In this document: piece after piece, positions 34,760 through 45,118 of the stretch
Numbering within the stretch: the stretch's first letter is position 1
How the letters are laid out: the number at the start of each line of letters is the position of its first letter
Assembly (NCBI GenBank): GCA_026686845.1
Contig: JAIVEN010000011.1
Location: 20,322,501-20,386,500 of the forward strand
DNA: 64,000 nt
Source of the DNA: Adenanthera pavonina
Taxonomy: Eukaryota > Streptophyta > Magnoliopsida > Fabales > Fabaceae
Reading direction: 5' to 3'
Notes under the pieces: model-generated
Databases searched by the model: none
What the model was told of the DNA's origin: nothing
What the model saw: the letters and a program-made list of their open reading frames with translations, nothing else
Program-made: the position numbers and the translations under genes

Positions 34760-36794
34760 AAAGGGAGAAGATAAAATTCAAGAAAAAATAGGTAAAAATC
34801 TTCTCTCAACTTTTAATGATTTTTTCTTCAAGTTTTGAATGGTTAAAGATTAGTTTTCTTAAGTTCCTCTTCTCCTCCTTTGCTGTAAATTTCGTCAAAG
34901 ATAAAGGAGTTAGGAAAGAAAGTGATTTTTTGCCATAAATTAAAGAGAAAGCATAAGATTAAGAGAAAGGAACAAGGTTTGGTATGTTTGGAAGTAAGAA
35001 AATGAAAATCACTTCTTTCCTCTTCCAATCCTTATTTTGGTCAGTTTAATATGACGGGAAAGAGTTTGATTTTCATTCATTTGATGCTAAAAATGGATTC
35101 CCCATAGTCCAAAACCTTAAGAGCAAGTATGGGGTTAAATAAAAAGCTTAAGGTAAAGAAAATGAAATTCTAGGGTTTTGTGAGTCTTTAAAAAGTAACT
35201 CATGAAACCAGTGAATAAAGTGAGTGTTTGATGGTGTATTAGGAATTGATAAATCCCAAGTAAGTTCTTGAAGGAGGTGGAACCAAGTGGTAAAGCATTG
35301 GATTCAAGAGGAAGAACTAAAGGAATACTTCAAGGTAGCTAAGTTTCATATTCTTATTTTATGTTCTTTCATTGTCTTTCTATGATTAAATTGTATTGCC
35401 ATATTGAAATTGTGATTTCTTTGATTGGTCTTGGCTATAAAATAAGGGGTTTTATTCCCCAAGATGTCCATTTTCTAAGCAGTTATGCTGCCGAATTTTT
35501 TATGACCAATGTGACAATTTATTGTTTAAATATGATTGATGTAATTAAATGTGATCAAATGTAAGTTATTTGACATGATTGACATATTTGTATGAAATGT
35601 AACTTGCCACTAAAATTGCCCCCAATCTCACTCCCTCAAGTATCCCAAATGATAGGCACAAGCTATGGCAAAGGAGTCCAAAGAAAAGGCAAGGAGAATG
35701 AAGAAGAGAATGATGCTTGATGGTGTTTTCAAGCTATGAGTGTATATTTTGAAATTATGTATAAAACCATGTATATGCTTTTAGATCTATGCCATTGTAC
35801 TATTATGTCCTTATGAGCCTTATGAAATGTTTGGAATGGATTTGAAATATGAAATGATCATGTGAGCTTGTTATGAAGTCTACTTTGCCATGTTACATTG
35901 CTAGAAGTTCATTTTGTAGCAATAAAAGTAAAGTTTATACTATTTAACTGAAACAGGGAAAGTAAGTCAAGTGTTATATATTATCTGAAACTATAGAGAA
36001 CAAGATTTCCAATGAGCTAAAGAACACTTAATTTGGATATGTGTACAATTTATAGTATATTTTTGAAGCTAAGGGTCAAAACTGGACAGTAAAGTAAAAG
36101 CTGCGAATTTCACTGTAAGTATCACTTACTTTGAAAGAAAGTATAAAATCGTAAAGAGTTCCAAAAATTTAGTGATTTATATGTTTGAAACGATCTGCGT
36201 TTTGAGTTCAATATGCCACTGATTTGGATTCAATTGGAGCTGTACAATGAGAGATATAGAAGTTTTCCCAAGATTGTTCCAATAAGATTGAGGTTCTGAC
36301 CCTTAGTAATTTAAGTTAAAATCATGCCCTGTCTAGACCAAATAAATGTCTAAGAAAAATATGATAGTAAGTAGACATATATATATTTTAATGGCATATA
36401 GAATACATGATTTGGCTCAATATAGAGTTAGATATGAATTTTTAAAATTATGGCCAAAATCCTGAAAAAGAGAGAAATGATCATTTGTATAGTGTAAGTT
36501 TGAGTAATAAACTATACTAATTGGTCAAGTTAAAGGAAGTTTTCATATTTTTATCTTGTATATCATGTTTCTAGCTTCATTTAGAGACTTGAATCACATT
36601 GATACAATTTTTCTGGATTAAGTTATGATTTTTCAAAGTTCGTCCAGAAAACTTGAAAACCAAATAAATAGTACCACTTTTTTTTCATTTAAATATTTTG
36701 GTTCTATTAATGGTTCAAGCTCTTAATATGAGTTATTTGGACATTGTACATACTATAATATATGGGAAAATATAGATAAAAGTAAGGTGTTACA

Positions 36795-36799
36795 ATGAT
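36795..36799 (+). other. Right target duplication of F (ATGAT)
   Basis: A perfect copy of 21969-21973. It directly precedes the resumed DUF247 reading frame. Confidence 0.9.
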
Positions 36800-37036
36800 G
36801 TTACTACATTGGTCAATGATCTTGGTAAAAGTATCATTCATGAGAATTTTAGTTCCGAATACTTCGATATCTGCAAGAGGTTGAATGGCTTCTATCAAAA
36901 TCCTTGGCAACAGATGAAGGCAACTCTGAGAGGTGATTATTTGAGTACACCTTGGTGTATTGTTGGAATCATCGTCGTCATTCTCACCCTTGTTCAAACC
37001 GTATTTGCTGTTCTCCAAGTAGCATTGATGAAGTAA
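36800..37036 (+). pseudogene. DUF247 gene, exon 2, C-terminal part
   Basis: This 78-codon frame plus TAA (37034-37036) continues the interrupted gene. Reading on from GAT 21971-21973 gives VTTLVNDLGKSI, then YFDICKRLNGFYQNPWQQMK and ATLRGDYLSTPWCIVG, the signature C-terminus of DUF247 proteins. The hydrophobic run IVGIIVVILTLVQTVFAVLQ is the expected single membrane segment. The upstream frame is closed by F, so it cannot be translated from its own promoter as part of DUF247. With both parts and exon 1 the protein would be about 450 residues, normal for the family. Confidence 0.9.
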
Positions 37037-37366
37037 ACTTGGAGTTTGAATCATTCAAAATAGTGTTCGTCCATTTCTTGAACTTTTCTTGTGTTTTTTC
37101 TCTATTTTTTATGCTGCCTATTTATATAATCGATATATGTTCAACATCTCTCACATTCCAAATCATAATCCCTATTCTTTGCTTCATCCAAACAGTGTTT
37201 TCTGATAGTAAGTTGAGAGTTTGACATATATAATGTACTATTTATTTAGTGAAGGTACTAATTTAATTTCCTTCAATCGTGATTGTTGAAGATTTGTCTA
37301 TGACTGAGAAGCTGGTTATAGGGATTAAAGCCTGGTATGAATTAACGTTAAGACCCAAGCTGATCA

Positions 37367-37398
<32 letters not shown>

Positions 37399-37921
37399 TG
37401 TATGGAAAGATATAAGGAATTTGTTTTTGGACACTCTGGCTTGTGAGGCTAAACATTGTTTTGCTTCATAAATTTTTTTACATTTTATTAAAAATTATTT
37501 TTATAATACGTTAACTTGGTAAATAAAATATTTGAAAATTTTAAATTAAGATAAATAAAATTGAATCGCTAATCATAGTTTTCTTCTTTCTCCAAAATCT
37601 AAAAATCGTTTAAATTCATGAGAAGTGTAGCAAGCATTTCTTTTCATATCACTTACAACAATTTCATTATTCACTTTTTAACAATATACTATCACTTAAT
37701 AGCATCATAATAATATAATTAATAACAACTCAAAATATTTTTTAAAACAATTATCAAGTGAAAATATAAAAATTTATGATTGTCAAAATATTAAAAGAAA
37801 CATATTTATTCAACCCAAAAAAAAACATGTTAAACATGTTTATGAAGTAACACAAATATTATTCAGTCGAACCAACATATCAAAAGATTTTGCAAAATTT
37901 TAATAAAGTTTTAGTATAAAA
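37037..37921. other. 3' flank of DUF247, AT-rich
   Basis: The presumed 3' UTR and intergenic sequence hold no gene that I can support. A compound microsatellite lies at 37368-37398, and 37914-37921 (GTATAAAA) is the left target duplication of the next MITE. Confidence 0.5.
37368..37398. repeat. (TG)n(AG)n microsatellite
   Basis: Five TG units are followed by ten or eleven AG units. No function is evident. Confidence 0.9.
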
Positions 37922-38502
37922 TAGAGGTGTTCAACCAATCCTGTAGCTCGGTAGGCTCAGTCTTACCCGACATACTGGGTTGGTCCCAAAGACTGGGGCG
38001 GGTTAGACACCGGGTTAAGGTCAAACCCGGTTTTATCCAGTCCCAGTATACATGTATATATAATTATATATTATATATTTATAAATTTTTAAATATTAAT
38101 TTTATATGATATTTTTCTTAATACATCATATATAAAATAAATTGCCTATATTATTATTGTGAATATTTTAAAAAATCCAATCTTTTAATTTTATTTAAAA
38201 CTTTAAAATAATTTCTTAATAATGTTTAAAAATAATATATGATTATTAAGTATTTATAATTTTAATAAATGTTATCTTTTATTATAATATTATTTTTTAA
38301 GAAAATATATTTTGAATGAATATAATTATAGTTTTGTTAATAAATAAAATTAATTTATTTTATTTTTAAATACTTTTTAAGATGGATCAACCCCTGTCTT
38401 ATAAGTCGGGTTCACCTAATCCCACTTGACCTCATAAAAATTGAGCATTGGGTTGATTATCAACTTTGAGTTGACTATTAACCTGATCTTTGTGCACTCC
38501 TA
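37922..38502. mobile_element. hAT-like MITE, 581 bp
   Basis: The terminal inverted repeats are TAGAGGTGTTCA on the left and the complement TAGGAGTGCACA on the right. The 8-bp flanks GTATAAAA (37914-37921) and GTATGAAA (38503-38510) match at 7 of 8. CCGGG/CCCGG-rich subterminal arms surround a very AT-rich centre. No transposase is encoded, so it depends on a hAT enzyme supplied elsewhere. Confidence 0.8.
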
Positions 38503-38706
38503 GTATGAAAGCATGATTTGACCATAAAGAAAGAAGGCACAAGAAGTGAATAACATGGCAATGATAAAGTTGAAAATAAAAGAAAAGAAGAAAACAAAAG
38601 AAAAAGATGATAAAATGGTAGAAAAAGTATACAAGATACAAATATTTTGTTTTGGTGCACGAAGTTCATGTCTAGGTATAAATAATATATATATATATAA
38701 AATAAA

Positions 38707-38987
38707 GGGAGTCTTGGGAAAAAGATCAAAAAATCAAAATATTTGTTAATGAGACAAAAGTTCACTTTATGTCCATGGTATGATAGAATTTTTCTAAGTG
38801 AGAATAGAAAATTTTTAAGTTAAAATAGAATTTTTTAATATCAAGTGAGAATAGAAAAATTTTTTATTTTAACTTGAAAATTTTTCATTCTTACTTGGAA
38901 ATATTCAGTTATGTTTTGGAAACAAAATGAACTTTGATCTCATTTTTCAAATATTTTGATTTTTTGATACCAAAGCCCAATTCTCCC
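38707..38987. mobile_element. Fold-back MITE, about 280 bp
   Basis: Almost the whole segment is one inverted repeat. The left arm, GGGAGTCTTGGGAAAAAGA then TCAAAAAATCAAAATATTTG, pairs with the right arm CAAATATTTTGATTTTTTGA...CCCAATTCTCCC. An inner pair (AGTGAGAATAGAAAATTTTT with AAAATTTTTCATTCTTACTT) continues the stem. The target duplication is uncertain because of the flanking AT-rich sequence. The transcript would form a long hairpin. Confidence 0.65.
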
Positions 38988-39864
38988 TAATAAATTTTTT
39001 ATTTTATATTGATTAGTTGATCTTGATGATATTAAAATATCAACATGAGTGGCCTACTTTTACATTATTATTTAATTAGTATGTTTGCTTATGGTTGGCC
39101 GTTTTTTTTTAATTTTTCAATAAAAGAGAGTATTAATTTCCAATGATTACAACATTTAAAATTATTTTTCTAAATACTTTTCTTTAATTCTTTTGTTAGT
39201 TATTTGTTATTTAATGAAGTTGATTTGGTCTGAGAACTCAATTAAATTGTTGACCAAATTTAAGAACTAAGATAGGTAAGCAATATTTGATATATTAGAT
39301 ATAATAAATTTTAAAATTTTATAATACCAATACGAGAGATATACATATAAATTTATGTATACATACATATCTCAACATATCAAAGATGAAAAATATAAAA
39401 AATTTGAGCTTTAAATAAGTATTTTAAAAGTAATATGAAGATATTTAAAATAAGAAATAAAAATTGAGTTTTTTTATAATATTTTAAAATGTTTTGGAGC
39501 ATTTTGAAAAAAAAAACTAAAGATATAAGTATGATACGTATTATATAGTATGGTACACATGTCGGTATATTTCACTAATCATACAACTATTTTTTTAAGC
39601 ATTCGTTGTATTGAATTTAGATCATTTAAATAGGAGGACAAAATTAATTTTAAAAAACTTTAAAATTAAAAAAGTAAGTTATCATCTTCTCTTTTTGTTA
39701 GTGTTAGTCTTAGGTTATGTTAGTTGCAACATAAGTTTGATTTTCTATACCCTAATGTTGGTCATATGTAAACTTAAACTTTTTTGTATTCTTAAAAATT
39801 GAATTAAAAATCATCATCATCATCGACTTAATTTTCAACAAGTGATTGCTTTGTTGTATTAAAA
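38988..39864. other. AT-rich intergenic DNA
   Basis: No gene or clear repeat is recognised. The short open frame at 39611-39802 has no similarity I recognise and ordinary AT-rich composition. Confidence 0.5.
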
Positions 39865-40395
39865 AGACAAATGCACACTTTTAGTCCCTTAATTTTATAT
39901 AATGTTTCTTTAACTTTATTTTTTTTTAATTCTTTAACTTTTAAAATGTAATTAAAAGTTTCTATATAACTAATATTGTTAACTATATTAATAGAAAATG
40001 TTTTTAAATCTAACAAAGCATTTTCAAATACTTAAACATTTTTTATGACAAAAAAATTCTTAAAAATAAGGTTTTGTTTAGAAATCAATTATTTGTAATT
40101 ATTTAATTTAAAATTTTCAATCTAATTTAAAAATATTTTGAATCTAAGATTAACAAATAGATAATGATATTAATAACTTGGCAATAAAAATTGACATATA
40201 TACATTAAATAATGATCTATCAGCATATGAGAATATTTTGTCAGCGTTTGGGGTTAACATAATTAATGGTGTTAGTAATAAGGAAGCTTTTTTATTATAT
40301 TTTGAAAATTAAAGGATTTAAAGGAAATAAAATAAAGTTAAGGGACTTAAATAAAATTTAGTGTAAAATTAAGCAAGTAAAAGTATTTTACCTAT
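39865..40395. mobile_element. MITE-like inverted-repeat element
   Basis: The left arm contains ACTTTTAGTCCCTTAATTTT (39877 onward) and CTTTAACTTTATTTT. The right arm contains, in complement, ACTTTTACTTGCTTAATTTT and AAGTCCCTTAACTTTATTT. Arms of about 50 bp flank an AT-rich centre without coding sequence. Exact ends and target duplication could not be fixed by eye. Confidence 0.55.
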
Positions 40396-40619
40396 TACCA
40401 AAAATTTGAAGTTTGGTGGGTTAAAAACTAGAAAAAATTAACCATTTGGTCCTTGCTCTTTGCTCCATATTTCAAAATTATAGCAATTTTACCCTACTTG
40501 TTAAAGTCAATGACATTGACTGTTAATTTGTCAACTATACCAAATCATCCTAGTTGGCAATCTACATGATATCTTAGTTGGAAAAACTCTTATATGGAAG
40601 CCTATGTGGCATCCTGGTC

Positions 40620-41600
40620 AAAAAAAACTTTAAAAAATCATAAAAATGCAAGAAAAATAGAAAAAGTAGTCTAAATAAAGAAATTTGGCTAAAATATACT
40701 AGTTCCAATATCCAAAAGGAATAAATTTTAATTAGAAACCTAAAAAGCTATTAAAAACATTTCATAAAAATCATACATCGTAGTCCACATGGCATCCAAG
40801 TAGGAACATAATGCACCAGATTCAAATGCACAAACTCAACCTAATTAATTTCAACTTTGGGCCAAAAAGTAGAACCCTAATTACCATAACCTTAATTATA
40901 AATATCAAAACTTAATAAAATAAACTAATAAACACATAGGAACAAACAAATGACAAAAAATTATGTGGAAATTTATGAAAAAATGAACTACAAGATTCTC
41001 AAGAAAATGAAAAAAATAAAAAAATTCATAGAAATGCAAGAAAAATAAAAAAGTGGTCAAAATGAAGAAAATTGGATTAAATACATTGGTTCTAATACTT
41101 GATAAGTATTAAGTTTTAATTAGAGACTTCAAAAACTATTAACAATCACAAATTACAAAATTAGCCAAACTAATTACATTAGTTGGTTGACTTTGATCTT
41201 AATAAGACTTTCAAGTGAGCTTGATTTGTGATTTTTGATAAATTTTGGGGTCTTTGATTAAAAATTAATAAAGGGTATTCTAGCCAAATTCATTTCAGCC
41301 ACCTTTTTAATTTTTCTTGCATTTTGACAATTTTTCATAATTTTTCCATTTTCTTGGGGATTTTTTAATTTATTTTTTCACATGAATTTGTACATAATTT
41401 TTTGTATTTTTTCCTTTGTATTTATTAGTTGATGTATTATGTTATGAGATTTTTAATTAGGGTTTAAGTTTCCAACTTGAGGCTGAAATTAATTTGGTGC
41501 ATTATGTTTCTACTTGAATGCAAAGTAGGATTTGTATGAAATGCTTTTTTATTAGTTTTTGGGGTCTCTGATTAAAAGTTAATCCTGCACGCCCTTTAGG
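40620..41600. repeat. Long imperfect inverted repeat, possible MITE
   Basis: The left part (about 40715-41050) and right part (about 41315-41595) are mutual reverse complements. For example AAGTAGGAACATAATGCACC near 40799 pairs with GGTGCATTATGTTTCTACTT near 41496, and ATGCAAGAAAAAT with ATTTTTCTTGCAT. A direct repeat also lies inside (40640-40760 resembling 41035-41145). SIRE element B begins at 41610, right at the edge of the right arm. No coding capacity. Confidence 0.55.
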
Positions 41601-41609
41601 TATTAGAAC

Positions 41610-43263
41610 TGTTGAATCTAGAGTTTTGATGATTCCAAACCAAAATTCAAGAGCTTGGAATGAAGATATCAAAAGAACTCAAAGTGTTTCAAGTCAAGAA
41701 GTTCTGAGTAATCTGTGCAAGATTTGTTGTAGGATCATTACTTATGTTTAAATATAGGTAAAAGACTTTGATTTGATGAAAAGATGTTTTAAAAACTTGA
41801 TTTTATGAAATATTTGAAAAATACCCTCCAACAGACGAACTTTGAAAAGTTTACATTGAACTGTCATGTTGGAAATTCGAACTTTGGCTTTGCAAATTCG
41901 AATTTCGAGTTAAAACTGAATAAGTCTGAAGAGATGCCTCTCTGACAGACGAATTTTGATTTTCCAAAATTCAAATTTTCATAAGTGTCTGAAAGAAGCT
42001 GTTGAGTAACAGACGAACTTTGGGTTTTGAACATTCGAATTTCAGACAAAATGAAATTTATGAAAACTGAAGAAATTCGTCTGAAACAATGTTAAAGTTC
42101 ATCTGAAATCAAGATCATATTCAGTTTCAAAACTGCTCACTGACAGACGAACTTTGAACATGTAAATTCGAATTTCAGAAGCTAAAGTTGTGAGTCTGTT
42201 GAAATGATATGATGACATACGAAGGACAATGTTTACAAATTCTAATGTTGAAGTAAGTCTGAAAAGAGGTCTCTCAGACAGATGAACTTCACTCTTTGAA
42301 AATTCGAATTTCGAAGTAAATGAACTACTGTGCCTTTTAAGCCTGCTGTGGACAGATGAATTTTGGGGTTCCAAAATTCTAATTTCGAGGGTACTGTAGC
42401 AAATTGAAAACACTGTTCACACTTAACAGAAAACCTTTCTTCTTGAAAATTCGTATGTCACAACATGAAAACATTTTCTAAGTTTCAAAATTCGAATTTC
42501 ACTTCATGAACAGACGAACTTCAGTACTTCAACGTTGGAAGCTTTAACCTTCGGTTCCTTCAAAATTCGTCTGTTGGCCAACCAAAATTCAAATTTCAGT
42601 ATGTCATAAGCATTAAATGCGGTTGGTTAACGGATAGTTTTTCAGAGTAACCGTTGGATAACTTCCCCAACGGATAGATTTTGTCTCTACCGAATAGTTG
42701 GGACCTAAATCTATAAATACAACATCATTTGAAGTTGTGGGTAATGAATCAAACTTTGTATATACTGAAATTCTGTTAAATTTTCTACTCAAAGACTTTT
42801 ACCCTCTTACTTCAATACTTGTACATCAACTTTCATATTCACTCTATTCAAGAGAGTTTTATCTGTATAAACAATCTAATCTTCATCTGAAAGATAGATT
42901 TACTTGTGAGGAGATATCACAAGAGAGTGTAAAGCACTTTGTGAAAGTGCAGAAAGTGATTAAGTGAGCTCTAGAAAACAGAGCACTGACGTTGTACTGT
43001 GGCATTTGCAAGAAGCCCGTTGAATTCTTGCTGAATAGTGAAAAATCTCAAGTGGTGTCTTGGGGACTGGACGTAGGTCAAGTGGAGGACCAAACCAGGA
43101 TAAATATCAGAGTTTTTCTTCTCTCTATCACTACTCTTTTATCTTACTACTTTATACTTTATTTTTCTGTCATACCTTGCTTTCTTCACTATTTTCACTT
43201 TGTGCAGAAAATTTTTAATCTTCCCAATTCACCCTCCCTCTTAGGAAGTCAGCCTAACTAACA
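41610..43263 (+). repeat. 5' LTR of SIRE B
   Basis: The LTR is 1,654 bp, from TGTTGAATCTAGAG to CAGCCTAACTAACA. It has only one copy of the roughly 195-bp hairpin-bearing U3 segment that is duplicated in A and C, which accounts for its shorter length. Confidence 0.93.
42712..42719 (+). promoter_or_regulatory. TATA box in 5' LTR of B
   Basis: TATAAATA in the conserved block, about 550 bp before the LTR end; the inferred Pol II promoter. Confidence 0.6.
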
Positions 43264-43265
43264 AG

Positions 43266-43277
43266 TGATATCAGAGC
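43266..43277 (+). other. Primer-binding site of B
   Basis: TGATATCAGAGC lies 2 bp after the LTR. It differs from the perfect initiator-Met match (TGGTATCAGAGC) by one G-to-A change. Confidence 0.85.
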
Positions 43278-43318
43278 CTGGATTCCCATTCAAAGGATCT
43301 CACAGTCCGGGAATTACA

Positions 43319-45118
43319 ATGGCTGGCTTTGGAGAAAGCATATTACCAGAAGGGAACAATACAAACAGACCACCTGGCTTCAGTGGAGAGCACTATGGTT
43401 ACTGGAAGATGAGAATGCAAATCTATCTCCAGTCAATCGATCTGGACATCTGGTCAATCATTCAGAAAGGAGACTTTGTCCCAATGGGTTTAGAAGATGA
43501 TGGAAAGTATAGAGAAAAGCCAGAAGCTGAATGGAATGAAGAAGACAGAAGGAGAGTCTTACTGAACTTCAAGGCAAAACATTGTCTAGTCTGTGCCTTG
43601 AATCAAGACGAATTCTACAGAATCTCACAATGCTCCACTGCAAAGGAAATGTGGGACACCCTGCAGATTGCTCATGAAGGAACAACTGGAGTCAGGGAAA
43701 ATAAACTGAATACCTGCATTGGAGAATATGAAAGCTTCAGAATGGCTGAAGGAGAAACTGTAAAAGAGCTGTAAAAGAGATTCACTCTCATTGTGAATCA
43801 ACTAAAGAGTCTGGGAAAGGAGTACACTCAAACAGAGAAAGTAAGAAAGATTCTCAGAGCTCTCCCTCTGGAATGGCAACCCAAAGTAATAGCAATAGAG
43901 GAAGCCAGAGGAGAATCAATGGCCTCTGTCACAGCTCTACTCGGCAACCTTGAGGAGTATGAAGGAAAACTCAAAGCTCTCAAGGAAGATCGACAAGACA
44001 GAAAGAAGAAAGGCCTTGCTCTCAAAGGTGCTAAAGAAAAGGAAGAAGAATCTGAAGATGGAGAGGAGCTAGATGAAGAAACTCTGGCTATGATGGTCAG
44101 AAAATTCGGAAGATTCTACAGCAAGAAGAGAAACAAGAAAATCTTCAAGAAAGGAGCTGCTGGAGATAGCAAGAGGGAACAAAAAGAGCCTGTTACTTGC
44201 TATGAGTGCAAAAAGCAAGGACATATCAAATGGGATTGTCCACAGTTCCTGAAGAAGCAAGAGAAAGAAAAGAAAGTTGCAGACAAAGGCAAGAAGAAGA
44301 AAGCTTACATCTCATCAATATGGGGCAACAGCTCAGACGAAGAAGAAGATGATGAAGATGAAATTGCCAACATCTGTCTCATGGCACTTGCCTCTGAAGA
44401 AGCTGAAATTCCATGCAGCAGTGACCAAGAGAATGAGGTATATGATTCTGAACCTTCCTATTCCGAATCACTGGATGCATTTCATGAGCTGCATGATGAG
44501 TTTGTTAAAGTTGCTAAAGAACTGAAGCAAGCTAAGAAAAAGATTAACAAACTAGAATCCCAACATAATATTTCTAAAATTGTTTCTCTACCTGTTGCTG
44601 AATCTGTTTGCTGTAAAACATGCATTGAACTGAAGCAAACCAATGAATATCTAGTAAAAAGCATGTCTAGGCTTACTAGGGGTAAAGATATGTTGTTTGC
44701 TTTAATGGGAAGCCAAAGAATATCACAAGGAAAAGCTGGACTTGGCTATGATCTATGTGCTGTTAAAGAAAAGATTAGGAAGAAAAATCAGAATCTATAC
44801 ATGAGACATTTTGTGCATGCTGATAGAAATAGAAAGAAAGATCATATGTCACATCAGATTGAATCATATAATCAACTAAGGCATGCAAAACAAAAATATT
44901 ATCTGTATTGTTTTCTTCTTGCCTCTCAATCTAGCAGTCCCTTTACCACCTGTCATTTCTGTAACAAAAAGCGACATATTTCCAGTTCTTATGCTATAAA
45001 GAAAAATGGACTTGACAGGCAGGTTAAATGGGTTCCCAAGGGTACATCTGTATCTAGGGAAAAGACTACTGATAGAAAAGGACCCAAACAAATTTGGGTA
45101 CCTAAAAGGAAAATATGA
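43319..45118 (+). pseudogene. gag of SIRE B, one stop
   Basis: It begins at ATG 43319 (MAGFGESILPEGNNTNRPP) and would span 599 codons, interrupted by TAA at 43772-43774 where C has CAA. Domain order: copia gag core (YWKMRMQIYLQSID...ALPLEWQPK), a lysine/acidic linker, an intact CCHC knuckle (CYECKKQGHIKWDC, near 44200), a long acidic and coiled-coil-like middle (LDAFHELHDEFVKVAKELK), and a second knuckle-like CHFCNKKRHISSS near 44952 that lacks the final Cys. It ends KRKI-TGA at 45116-45118, overlapping the pol ATG by 4 nt. Confidence 0.88.

Larger units (their letters stand above)
21974..36794 (+). mobile_element. Gypsy-type solo LTR F, interrupted by SIRE A
   Basis: The ends are TATAACATCC (a TG-to-TA changed LTR start) and AAGGTGTTACA, flanked by the perfect duplication ATGAT. 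After removing SIRE element A (22842-34759) and its duplicated target bases, about 2.9 kb remains, without any gag or pol motif. The block near 35621 (CCCCAATCTCACTCCCTC and a following AGGCACAAG) resembles the CTCACACCCCTCTCCC...GGCACTAG block of the other gypsy LTRs, so a large solo LTR is the best reading; a non-autonomous element cannot be excluded. It disrupts DUF247 exon 2. No supported gene lies in 21974-22841 or 34760-36794. Confidence 0.75.

Noticed and set aside
39611..39802. A small protein gene in the intergenic region
   Set aside because: Short AT-rich frame without recognisable motif, splice context or repeat relation; expected by chance.
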